From Trachemys scripta elegans (Eukaryota; Chordata; Testudines; Emydidae): 64,000 bases of DNA. Each line of letters starts with the position of its first letter. Positions within the stretch are counted from its first letter, which is position 1. Below are positions 1 through 11,215 of this stretch, piece by piece. The DNA is taken from contig NC_048317.1 of the NCBI RefSeq assembly GCF_013100865.1, positions 14,843,173 through 14,907,172 on the forward strand, read 5' to 3'. The notes under the pieces are model-generated. The model saw only the letters and a program-made list of their open reading frames with translations, searched no databases and was not told the DNA's origin. Position numbers and translations under genes: made by a program.

Positions 1-1558
1 CCCCTTCCCAGCCCCTCCCCCAGCACTGTCCCAGCCCCACACCTTCCCAGCCCCTGACCCAGCACCAGAGCCTCTCCCCATCCCCCTAGCACTCCCCCTG
101 CTCTGGGGGTTCTGTGCAGAGGGCAGATGGGGAGGCGCAAGGCCCTTGGGGACAGCGCACAGCGGGGCCCAGGACTGGCTGACTGCCTCACTGACGCACC
201 CTGCAAGGCTTTGTTAGGGTTTGTAAAGGGCTCGAGAGACTCGGATGGCAGGATCCATCCCCTGGGTGAGCTGGGCTCCGCACCCCTTCCTTGGCCTGGC
301 ACCCCCTTTCCCACGCAGGCAGGAATGGGGCCCTCTGCGCGGCTGCACAAGGGGAGATGGAAGCCGGCTCGGCTGGAAAGGTAAACCTCACCCCTTTCCC
401 GCGGGCCCAGCACTCAGCCAAGCGGGTGTTCCAGTTACCGCAGCAGGGAGCTGGAGATGCACAATGCGGGTCAGCCCCTGCTCATGGGACGGGATCTCCC
501 ACCCCAAGAGCCAGAGGCAAGTGCAGCCGCATCTTCCGCCAGCCCAGGGGCGAGGAGCTCAGGGCATTCGCAGCACTGGAAGTGGGGGCATCATTTCCCA
601 GAGGGACAGTCCAGCCCACAGAGACTGGTCAGCGCTGGTCGGGAATTTTCTGATGAAATGTTTTAGTCAGAAACTGGCGATTTGTTGAGACTGGAACGGG
701 GACGGGGAAGGCCGGCAAAGGGGGGGGGGCTTTCAGAGAGGCTTTGGATTTGGGGGGAAAAGCTTTTAAATTGTTGAAATGAAGAAATCCCAGTTTTCTG
801 GGTCAAAATGACTTTTCATTTCAAAATAGAAGCTAATTGGGAGGGAGGGGGAGGGAGAATGGTCAAAACCAAAACCAAAGATTTCAGATGACCTGCCCCA
901 AAAATGATTTTTTTCCCAGATTCGCAATGTGTGAACATTTTTCAGATTTTCGACTTTTTGTCCCCACAGGAAACTTTTTTGATGTTTCCCAACTTTTCAC
1001 GGGAAAAGTCCCATCCTGGGACCGAGTCAGGACACCATGGTGGGGTGACAGAACCGTGCCCTGAGGCTGCCCCTACCGCACCTGCTTTGCGGCTAACCAG
1101 CGAGCTTCGGTTCTTGGAATGGCAACTCTCAGCAGCGCTAGGTCGGCTTTAATACGGGCTGTATTTCCCTTGCAGAAACCCAGCACCATGCAACGCACCC
1201 GAGGCACAGACGAGCCCACGCACACACACAAAATCACCTCCCTGCTCATGGAAGCCAGAGTGTTTCCCCAGTGATGCTGAACGGCTCACCCGGCACTGCC
1301 GTCTCTTGCAAGGCCCGGCAAGCTCTAGGCCGGTACGCTGCTCCTTACCGCCGTCCCCGCTCACCGCACAAGTCGGACGTCAGGAGTGGGCAGGGAGGGG
1401 AGGAAAGGCTCAGAATCCCCAGCCCCCTCCGGCTCTGTACTGGAGTCGGCAAATCACCGCTTCTGGTTCCAGTTTTGGAAGCCCCGAAGAACAAAGGAGG
1501 CGGCCTGGGAAGCGGGCCTCCTAGGTTCTGTTCCTGGCTCTGGGAGCGGGGTTTAGAG

Positions 1559-2351
1559 CAGAGGTGGGCAAACTACGGCCCGTGAGCCACATCCGGCCCG
1601 CGGGACCGTCCTGCCCAGCCCTTGAGCTCCCGGCCGGGGAGCCTAGCCCCCGGCCCCTCCCCCGCTGTCCCCCCTTCTCCCGCAGCCGCGTGGGCTGCGC
1701 TCTGGGCATTGGGGCTGCGAGCTCCTGCGGAGCAGCATGGCAGCGTGTCTGGCTCTGGCCGGGCGGCGCGGCTGCCAGACATGCTGCTCTGAGCAGCCTG
1801 GTAAGGGGGCCGGGGGGGTTGGATAAGGGGCAGGGGGTCCCGGCGGGCAATCAGGGGACAGGAGGCAGTTGGATGGGGTGGAGGTTCTGGGGGGCAGTCA
1901 GGGGATGGAGGATGGGGGGGGTTGGATAAGTGTGGGAGTCCCCAGGAGGGCCTGTCACGGGGCAGGGGTGTGGATAGGGGTCAGGGGACGGGGAACGGGG
2001 GGTTTGGATAGGCATGGGGTCCCAGGGGACCTGTCAAGGGGAGGGATTGGATAGGGGTAGGAGCAGTCAGGGGTCAGGGAACGGGAGGGTTGGATAAGTG
2101 TGGGAGTCCTGGGGGGGCTGTCAAGGGGCAGGGGTGTGGATAGGGGTCAGAGCAGTCAGGAGACTGGGAGCAGGGGGGTTGGATGGGTCGGGGTTCTGAG
2201 GGGGGCAGTCAGGGGGCGGGAAGTGGGAGGGGCAGATGGGGGAGGGGGCCAGGCTTTTTGGGGGAGCACAACCTTCCCTACCCAGCCCTCCATAGAGTTT
2301 TGCAACCGCGGTGTGGCCCTCGGGCCAAAACGTTTGCCCCCCCCCCCCCCG
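1559..2351. mobile_element. hAT-like non-autonomous DNA transposon with internal minisatellite
   Basis: It is flanked by an 8-bp target duplication, GTTTAGAG (1551-1558) and GTCTAGAG (2352-2359), with one mismatch. The left end starts CAGAGGTGGGCAAACTACGG; the right end reads inward with the related GGGGCAAACGTTTTGGCCC after a poly-C tract. The 8-bp duplication and CAG..G ends fit the hAT superfamily. No transposase frame is present. Confidence 0.8.
1795..2235. repeat. G-rich minisatellite
   Basis: Irregular tandem units on the plus strand share GGGTTGGATA, GTGGGAGTCC, CTGTCAAGGGGCAGGGG and GGATAGGGGTCAG, with variable unit length (about 40-85 bp). Entirely inside the hAT-like element. The many GGG/GGGG runs could form G-quadruplexes. 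Confidence 0.75.
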
Positions 2352-2944
2352 GTCTAGAGGTTAGAGCAGGGAGGGAGGACTCCTGGGCTCCATTCCAGCA
2401 CTGACCTGCTGCAAGACCAGAAATCAGCCCCCTGCTCCCAACCCAAGGGCCGAGTCCTTTGCACGGGCTCCGAGACGAGGGGGTTCCCACCATCAACAAG
2501 CTCTGTCCAACGTGACGCCGACGGGGCTTGGCGAGAACGGGAAGGCATGAAACATTAGACAAATACCTCCCCGGCCAAGACAAAAATGCAAAACTCCCCA
2601 TTTCACTGCAGCTCCCTCAGGAACAGCCGGGACAGCCTGTGTCTGGCCACTGGCTAGAAGCAGCAGACAACCTCGGGGCAGATTTCTCAGACGAGTTTCC
2701 AGATTCACAGCTGATTTGGTTTTGGCTGTAGATATTTGCACCGGAGGGAGAGTCGGAGCGTACGGTCCTGAGAGAACTCGGGGAAGGCAAAGGGACTCTC
2801 CGAGGCTGCATCTGGAAGGGGAATCGTGTCGACTCTGAGCCCTGCTCTGGGCAGGGAAAACAAAGAGGAAAGACTAGAAGCGCCGTTCATTGTACCCCAG
2901 ACGAAATGTCATCACTAGACAGACACTCAGTCCCTCACACAGCC

Positions 2945-3085
2945 CCTTCCACCACAGGAGCTCACAGCCCTTTACAAGGGAAGAGTTATCCCCGTGTTAC
3001 ACATGGGGAAACTGAGGACACAAGGCCACATGGCAAGTGAGTGGGGGAGTAAGGAACAGAACCCAGGAACCCGATTCCTAATTCC
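2945..3085 (-). repeat. MIR-type SINE fragment
   Basis: Contains the diagnostic inverse core ATGGGGAAACTGAGG followed by AGGCCACATGGCAAGTGAGT and CAGAACCCAGGA, the order expected for a reverse MIR/CORE-SINE. Confidence 0.6.
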
Positions 3086-3378
3086 CCCCCGCTCAACCCA
3101 TTAGACTCCACTCTCTGCCAGAGCACCACATGGCGCACAGAACTACCGACTCCCAGCCCTGTGCAATGCTCCTTCCCAAGCCCAGGGCACGAACGGGGTC
3201 TCCCACTATTCATTACTAGCGGCGTTTACAGACGTCATAAAGAATAGCGATGGCACTTGACATACTGCAGTGCCTTTGGCCGGGGCCAAACTTCTGTTCC
3301 CCAATATGCCAGTGCAACTCCTCTGCGGTCAGGGAGACGGCACGGGTCTTTGTGAGAGCAGAAATTTATCCTGTAGGT

Positions 3379-4354
3379 CCCTGGTCACCAATTGGTCGAT
3401 CGCGATCGACTGGTCGATCCTGGAGACTCTCCCAGTCGATCGCGATCTCTGGCCGCTAAAAGTCCGGCGGCGCAGCGGGGCTAAGGCAGGCTCCCTGCCT
3501 GCCCCGGCCCCACGCCGCTCCCGGAAGCGGCCAACACACACACACACACACCCCTGCGGCCCCGGAGGAGGTCAGGGGACGGGTCTCCGTGCGCTGCTCC
3601 TGCCTGCAAGCACCGCCCCCGCAGTCCCATTGGCCGGGAATGGGAACTGTGGCCAATGGGAGCTGCAGGATCAAATCAATCATCAATCAATCAGTAATTT
3701 AAGGAAGTGGAACATAATTATCCAAGATTGGAAATTGGACCCTGAGGTTCACACACCTTCTTCCTCCTCCCCCCACTGTCCCCAGTTCTTGAGGAAAGTG
3801 CCTTGCGATCCTTAATAACCTACAGAGAGGGGCAGCATGTGGAGCCCCGCTGCACCGCTGACTAGGAGTCTGCACCCCAAACCCTGCCCCTCCCAGAGCC
3901 AGCACTCCATACCCCCTCCTGCACCCTGAACCCCCTGCCCCAGCCCTGACCCCCCTCCCAGAGCCAGCACCCCATACTCCCTCCTGCACCCCGAACTCCC
4001 TGCCCCAGCCCTGACCCCCCTCCCAGAGCCAGCACCCCATACNNNCCCCAAACTCCCTGCCCCAGCCCTGACCCCCCTCCCAGAGCCAGCACCCCATACC
4101 CCCTCCTGCATCCCAATACTCTGCCCCAGCCCAGAGCCCCCTACTGCACCCAAACTCCCTCCCAGAGCTTGCACCCCGCACTCCCTCCTGCACCCTAACC
4201 CCCTGCCCCAGGCAAGTGAAAGTGAGTGAGGGTGGGGGAAAGCAAGCGACAGAGAGAGAGGAGGGGTGGGGCCTCGGGGATGGGACGAGGTAGATGCTGG
4301 GTTGCACTTAAATTCAAAAAGCGATCTTGTGCGTAAAAAGGTTGTAGACCACCG
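3379..4354. mobile_element. hAT-like non-autonomous element with CA repeat and minisatellite
   Basis: Flanked by CTGTAGGT (3371-3378) and CTGTAAGT (4355-4362), an 8-bp duplication with one mismatch. Ends CCCTGGTC and (reverse) CGGTGGTC form short inverted repeats. Near the left end are nested GGTCGATCGCGATCGAC palindromes. It contains (CA)n at about 3535-3552 and a tandem array at about 3860-4200. No transposase frame. Confidence 0.7.
3860..4200. repeat. Minisatellite, about 60-bp units
   Basis: Repeats of CCCAGAGCCAGCACCCCATA, CCCTCCTGCACCC and CTGCCCCAGCCCTGACCCC. A 3-base N gap at 4043-4045 suggests a collapsed or unresolved copy. The long minus-strand frame of Gly/Trp-rich repeats is a product of the tandem array, not a gene. 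Confidence 0.85.
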
Positions 4355-5156
4355 CTGTAAGTGTATAAATCCCTTCGCACATCACAAAAATGCAGCCCTC
4401 TCTGGGATGGAACACGGCGGCTGTTTACCAGCACACAGCAACATTACGTAATGGGTATTTTCAGGAGAGGGAAGTGAAGAATAAAATGTTTCCATTTTAA
4501 AGTGCAGGGGAAATTTCAGCAAAGAGAATGTAATTACTCATATTGGAATGTGGCCCACGGCTGGGAAGACTGCCAGGGAAGATTTAATGCCTGAAAGTGG
4601 TCAGGACCTTGGTTTGAGATCTCACATAATCATTTAAAATTCCCTCGGAGGTTTATCATCAGCGGAGCCAGAGCAGGGACTCAGGTAGTTAAAGGATATC
4701 TCATCTACCCACCATGCAGGACCCAGGCAAAGAGGTGGTGGAGGAGGGAAATTAACGAACTCCAAAGCATCATTTTTCAGGAAGGACTGCAGTGTTGGTG
4801 CTATCCCTACAAAGGGTCTCATGCTGCATTACTCATCATAGCTTTCAATGCAGGAGCAACAGGGGGCTTGTTACACCCCATTTTGTCTCCCGGCATCCGA
4901 CAGGGGGTGACGATGCTGCAGGTCTACAGCTGGAAGCAGGGGGCTTCAGACGGGTCTACAGGCAAACTTCCACTGAAATAACTGCGGGGGGTGTAATTCA
5001 CACTGTATGGACAGACACATTTCTAGAGCTGGGGGGGAAACACTTTTCCTGACCTGTGAACATTTGTGTGATTTCAATCATTTTTCCCAGTCCATCTGGG
5101 GACAAACCAGAGAACTGTCTACATTTTTTGTGACAAATAAAGCAGAGAGAGACATA

Positions 5157-5173
5157 CACACACACACACACAA
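5157..5173. repeat. (CA)n microsatellite
   Basis: Short pure CA tract. Other short CA tracts occur at about 1221-1230, 3535-3552 and 17137-17151. Confidence 0.9.
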
Positions 5174-7034
5174 TTCCCCACCCCAAATAGCACACCGATT
5201 TGGGCACTTGCCTAGGATGTGGGAGATCCAACTTCTAGTTCCTGCTCTACCTGATTCGGAAAAAAGGAACTTAAACTTGGGTCTCCCACACCAAGCAAGT
5301 ACCTTAACCACTGGGCTCTTGGCTATTCTGGGGTCTCTCCGTCTTCCTAAATTCCAACCCGGAGCAGAGATACTTTCCCGTCCATCCTGGTGAAAAGTGC
5401 TGGTGTAGACCCGCTGTACTTATGTCAGTACAGAAATGTCCCACTTTGATGCAGCTCCGTTTTTTACCTGGCGTAGACCAGCCCCTGGATGGCTATGGGG
5501 ATGGGGGGATGGGAGGGGTGCGGAGACTTTCGCCTCTAGGACACTAGTTCAAATCATCGCCTACATGAAAGGAGGCAGGTTGTTCTCAGCCTCATGCCTA
5601 ATGCAGGGGTCTCCTCCATCACAAGACCCATCGTCACAGTCGGCATTAATTGGCCCCCTTATTGACACTCTGAGAGGCCGCGTAGCGAACAAGCCACAGC
5701 GGCTGAACATCCCCCATCCTTCCACAGCTGACCCCCCCACGCACCGGAAGAGAAGCCAGCCTGACGGTGGTTGCTGGATAAAGAAGGGACTTCGGTCTCC
5801 ACCTTTCCCCAGCACTAAAACCCAGACATGGGCAGAGACATCTCCAGGTTTAAGGCTGAGCCTTTCTTGTCCTTCTCCAGAGTCACCCCCAAATGCTGCT
5901 CACCCATCCACTCAGCAACCCCCACAAATTCACACCCTCTGTGACAAGACACCTTCTCGAGTCCCTGGAGTCAAAGCCTGGCTTTGCATGTTTAAAGGGA
6001 AAATGCTGCCAGTTAAGATATTCTATACGGTTCCTCGCCAAGGGGCCAAAACTTTTGATTATTCACCGGGGCATCCTCCAGGAAGGCTTGAAAGGACACC
6101 AGATTCCATCTACAGACACACACCCAGCAGGCAACATTAAACCATCCTCTCCGAAGGAGCGCGAGGGACCATGGAGGGACAACGAATCCGCTGGGAGAAC
6201 CAAACGGAAATAAACCAACAGCTCCCTTAGCCGGAATGGGAAACAGCCGGGAAACACATTCAGCTCTGTTGAAGGCGGGGAGCCCAGCGAGGAGGAATTT
6301 GCTTTGTGTTAGACGGAGGCTTCTCCCTGGAAACGTGCACAAGACAGAGGGTGCGGCGAGAAGGGAGCCATGGAGGCAGGGATGCTGAGCCGCTGGGCGA
6401 CGCATCCTAGCCGACTCTCCTTTCAAACAAGAGGCTACTGGTTCCACACACTCCCCCCACCAGCCCTCGCGGCCACCAGTAATGGCCCCAGAGCAGGGCT
6501 TAATTAAACTCGCTTCTGCACAGTCAACATGCTGGAGTTGAAACCTATTAAGGAGATAACCATTTTCACTGGATATGGCCCGAGGGAGCAAACGGGTGGC
6601 AGCACCAGCCGGGGGAGCCGCGCTGCCAAGCAGTGACCTTTCCCGTTCAATTTACCGAAGGCCCATCTGACAACGAACGTAATCGTTACAGCCAGTCTCG
6701 GAAGTAAGGAGGCTACAGCAGACTGGGACTCCGGAGCTAGGGGCAAAGGCTGGGAAGAGGCGGACAGACCTCCCGTGTGGATTCGGGAGCATTCACTTCC
6801 CCTCCCCGCCCCTAAAGGAAGAGCCCTGTCTAGGGGGAACGGAGCTGGCTGCAGTCCAATAACTCAATCCAGCCCTTTGCTGAACATCCATTTCTTGGGA
6901 TGATTGATTTAGCACTGGGGATGATTTCGAGAGAACGGCATTGTTCTACCGGAATGGCCAGTGCACTCAGGGTGGCAACTGAACCCACCCAGGAGGGGGA
7001 GAGAGATTCTGATTTTCATTTCATAAGGGCTGTC

Positions 7035-7190
7035 TAATGTCTTCTTTATTATTATTTGCATCACAGGAGCACACAGAGGCCCCAAGTGGGATCAGGGCCC
7101 CGTTGTGCCAGGCGCTGTACAGACCCATAGAGAGAAAGAGTCCCTGCCCCCAAAGAGCTTACAATCCCAACAGATACAGCACACAAAGCG
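7035..7190. repeat. Old SINE-like repeat fragment
   Basis: GGCGCTGTACAGACCCATAG followed by AGTCCCTGCCCC and GAGCTTACAATC is a dispersed motif set I associate with reptile genomes. The family is not certain. Confidence 0.4.
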
Positions 7191-7669
7191 GGGGAGGGAA
7201 AACCGAGAAGGGAAGTCATTTGCCCATGGCACAAAGTCAATGAGATTTAAGCACCTTCCCTGAATTGGGGCCAGAGAGAGAACTTGGCCATCGTGCCACA
7301 GAGATCAGAAAAAACAACCCAGCCCCTAGGAGATTCCTGAATCTTTATAAATGCTACAGGAATCCAACCCCGCTGCAAACATTCTTATTGCAAGGACATT
7401 TCCCCTGCTTCTCCCATGCTGCCTCGGCTAAGTGGGGGCAGGGACACTGGTGTCTAGCTACCATGGTTCATAGGGCATTAAAAATACATAAATAAGCACT
7501 TTGTAACCCAGCCATTCCCCTCCATATATCGAGCTTCCGAAATTCTCTGTTTAAGCTGGATGAGTTTAGTGCTTACGAGAATGAAGAGTCACAGACTAGA
7601 GAGAAAGGAACAATCCAGGCAAGGGCTCCCCACCCAGAGCAAGCACTGCCCTGCATGCCCACATCATGA

Positions 7670-8027
7670 CCCGCGCAGAGCGCACCTCGGCGCTGCCCGG
7701 CGCACCCGCATCCGACCCGCGCAGAGCGCACCTCGGCGCTGCCCGCCGCGCCCGCATCCGACCCGCGCAGAGCGCACCTCGGCGCTGCCCGGTGCGCCCG
7801 CATCCCAACCCGCGCAGAGCACACCTCGGCGCTGCCCGGTGCGCCCGCATCCCAACCTGCGCAGAGCGCACCTCGGCACTGCCCGGCGCGCCCACATCCG
7901 ACCCGCGCAGAGTGCACCTTGGCGCTGCCCGGTACGCCCGCATCCCAACCCGCGCAGAGTGCACCTCGGTGCTGCCCGGCGCGCCCACATCCTGACTCGT
8001 GCAGAGCGCACCTCGGCACTGCATGCC
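7670..8027. repeat. 46/47-bp CpG-rich minisatellite, about 8 copies
   Basis: Units begin CCGCGCAGAGCGCACCTCGG and end CGCCCGCATCC(C/G)A; successive starts are spaced 46-47 bases. A degenerate copy precedes it at about 7629-7669. Several frames on both strands stay open across the array because the unit lacks stops; they resemble no known protein and I do not call a gene. Confidence 0.92.
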
Positions 8028-9024
8028 TCCCTCTACCCATCTGCTAACCCGCAAACCTCTCTATGAAACACAAATCAATGGTTTTTAAAAGCTAAAGAGG
8101 GGCAGGGCTGGGAAAATCTTACTGCATTCATTCTCTATCACTGCCAGACCACAGGGCCCGATAACCCTGCCAGCCAGTGGCCGAGCGCCGTACAAGGATC
8201 TGCTGGGGGGGTCCGGTTCTCTGCAGCCCGGCTATTATTTCATTTGATCTTTAATGACCATTTTGGGGCGGAAACACCGGGAAAGCCACTTAGAGAAGAT
8301 GCCAGCATCTCTGCAGCAAGGCGAGCGTGGAGATCCCTGGCTGGGCGACGAGAGTAAATGCCAACAGACACTCAGCTGGACAGCAACAACCCCTACCGGA
8401 GCCGGACGGCAGCGCTGACCAGGAGGCAACCTGTCTCCCAGCCCCCGCGGTGAGCGCAGCCTCTCAGGAGGAGCCGGCCCATGTCCTGCCTGATTTGTCA
8501 TAGCCAGATCCAGGCTGCGCACACTGCCCCAAGTCACGCGGTGGCCGCTGACCGGGCGATAGTCCCGCCTGGCTAAGGACACCCGAGCTCTCCCAACCAG
8601 GCGTAGCCATTCTAACCTCCTCGCCTGTTAAACCCTGTCGTTGGCACACCTCTAAACCCCAGCGACCAGCTCTTCTCCGCACGGATTAGCCACACCCTGG
8701 CCCAGGACTGCCCTTGCACCCTGGGAGCTGTGGGGAGAGGGGCCAGGTCAGCCACGGTTCCCGGACAGCACCACAGTAAGTTTCATCCTTCCCAGCAACC
8801 GGGCCCGTCCCTGCCCACCCCTCTGTGCCAGGACAAGGCTCGGGCGCCACAACCCATCCGGCACGTGTCCTGTCCACAAGCAACAACAGCCCTCAGGGCA
8901 GGGGGCCGCATTCCCAGCCGCAGGCTGGAGATACAATTTGCCGGGGCAACAGAACATGACATTGGGCGGGTGGGTTTGAGCTGGTGCCCTAGAGGGGACT
9001 GTAGACCTGTATCTCAGCCGCAGT

Positions 9025-9270
9025 CCCCTCCCCCAGACAAGCCACCCAGGCTCTTGGTGGGTAGGGCACTAGCCAAGGACCTGGGCTCAATTTCCTGCAG
9101 TGCCACAAACTTCCTCTGTAACCTTGGGCAAGTCACTTAGCCTCTCAGAACCGCAAAGGTATTTAGGCGCCTAACTCCCACTGAAAAGCCTTAGCTCCCA
9201 TCTGTGCAATGAGGATGACTGTTTTCATCCCCCACAGGGTGCCGTGAGGATAAATGCTGGCGAAAAGCAC
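9025..9270 (+). repeat. MIR-type SINE
   Basis: Plus-strand core: AACCTTGGGCAAGTCACTTA, GCCTCTCAGAA, then CCCATCTGTGCAATGAGGAT and GGGTGCCGTGAGGATAAATG. The order matches a forward MIR. Confidence 0.75.
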
Positions 9271-9434
9271 GACAGAAGAGCCAGGTATGATTATTTTGGC
9301 ATTAGTGCTACGGGCTGGGCTTTCACTGCAGAGTTCAGTGCCGTTAATGGAAACAAAGCACCACATCAGGGCCCAGCCCGCAGCACCCAGCGGTGAGAAA
9401 CGCTCACGCCCTGCAGTAACGCGCTCGGCAACCT

Positions 9435-9515
9435 CAACCCGCGTTATCAGCCCCATTTCACAGACAGGGAAACTGAGCCAGGTCGGCAGCAAACACAGGA
9501 CCAGACTCGCGTCTC
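9435..9515 (-). repeat. MIR-type SINE fragment
   Basis: CCCCATTTCACAGACAGGGA then AACTGAGCCAGGTCGGCAGC, an inverse MIR core. Confidence 0.55.
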
Positions 9516-10323
9516 TCTCCTTGGGTCGCACCGGCCATTGGGGTGAGCCAGACACCACTTGCTGCAGTGCTCATCACTCGATCTAATATACGTCCCTCGG
9601 ATTCAATACCCGTTTGTATTGTTGCCCGGCCTAGACGCTAAGATTTTCATAAGTGACTGATTCTGGGTGTTCAACCAGAAGCCTCTGAAATGAGCCTGTT
9701 TTCCGAGGACAAGTGCTCAGTCTCTCTGACTATCCAGCCCCTTTTAGCTGTCTCAAGCTGGGCACCCAGAAACAATCACTCTGTATGCTCTTGGCCACAT
9801 CTGTGTATATAATGCAGGTAGCAGACACAGCCCCTGGAGCCACACAGCCCTGCAGGTGCCCCTCTGTCAGGATGGCTGCTGCCGCCTCCTGAGAGGTAGC
9901 CAAGAATAGGACACAAATCAGCTTCCCTTTTGCTATTCAAAGCGCAAGTGCAGGGTGGGCATCAGTGCCAAGCGGGGTATTCCAAGATTCAAGACCCTCC
10001 TGTGCATATATAATAAACTCTGTATGTGTGTGTTCATGTACCACTGCCCTCTACTGGCTGAAACCAGAACTGCTCAACTGTGCACCATAGGCCCCATACT
10101 GCTAACAGCTAGTGGTGATTCTCCTATAACTCAAGAGCAGAGCCCTTACCTGCTTTTGAGGTGGATCCAAGTTCCACCCCAGCTAATGCCTTCAAGTTCC
10201 AAGTACCCATGGCCTGCAACGTAGCAACAATTCAGACCTAAGCGGCCACTAATTTGATACGGGAGGTGCCCGCTACAGGAACATCTGCTTCCTGTGGGGT
10301 TCTTGCACCTTCCCCCCCAGTAT

Positions 10324-10383
10324 CTGGAGTATGCTGGAGAAAGACCCTGGGCTGGAGTATGCTGGAGAAAGACCCTGGGCTGG
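10324..10383. repeat. 28-bp tandem duplication
   Basis: Two identical adjacent copies of a 28-bp unit starting CTGGAGTATGCTGGAGAAAG (starts 10324 and 10352), followed by a partial third start. Confidence 0.95.
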
Positions 10384-11164
10384 AAAGAGCCTGGCTTTGA
10401 CTGAGAATCGCAATTCCTGTGACAGCGTTCCTAGTTTGGGATAAGTGAGAATTTGGGAGCCTGCTTAAAACAACAAAGTATTTCCAAGGGACCAGTAAGT
10501 GGCGCTTACACCTCCTGCCCCAGGGAGGGAGATGGCCCCATCTGACCCAGACTGACTTCTGGGGTTCGGCAGGACAGAGAGCTGGGCATCCCGGGGAAGC
10601 AGCACCCAGTGGGAAGGAGTTGGACCCCTAAACATATTCCTTTGGGGGACTACACCCAGGGCTGCCAGGCGCTGTGCACACATTACGCCTCTGCTAACAG
10701 AATCCTGGCAGAGGCTCTCCCCCATTTCGGCATGAGTCTGAGTCTGCCAAGGGACTCCCCTCCCGGCACAGCCCTCTAGCAGCAAAGGGCTTCCCAGCCA
10801 CATTGATTCAGTCTAGGTCATTTAAAAGCACAGCAGGAAAAGTGGAGAGTTTCTTACAGCACACTCCCCTACCCACGTACTGGGAGCATCCCCGTCCCCC
10901 CATTCCTCACAGTCACAGCTGCCCCAGTACCACCCAGCCCTCATCTCGTCCGCTGTCTTCTCCCTACCCCGTGCCTCCCCCCAGCACAGTTGCCACTAGC
11001 CTTGTCCCCTCTAGACAAATGGACAGACACACACGCCGCCCAGGTCTTGGCTTGTCGGCCCAGATGCTGCATTTGGCATCTTCTCACCTGGGCAAGAATG
11101 CGGTGCCCATTCGCCTTTAGCTCCCTAGCAGGGCAGCAGCAACCCTCTACCAAGATCCAGCAAT

Positions 11165-11215
11165 AGGCCACAGCCCTGAGGGACAGAAGGGGGAAACTGA
11201 GGCACAGGCAATGAT
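11165..11215 (-). repeat. MIR-type SINE fragment
   Basis: Contains GGGGGAAACTGAGGCACAGG, the inverse MIR core. Short. Confidence 0.4.

Noticed and set aside
3699..4307. Gly/Trp-rich minus-strand frame
   Set aside because: It is a translation of the minisatellite and contains an N gap.
7670..8027. CRISPR-like array
   Set aside because: The units are contiguous tandem copies with no unique spacers, in a vertebrate genome.
7560..8066. Long open frames over 7560-8066 on both strands as a repeat protein gene
   Set aside because: They exist only because the 46/47-bp GC-rich unit lacks stop codons; frames are open on both strands and no domain is seen.
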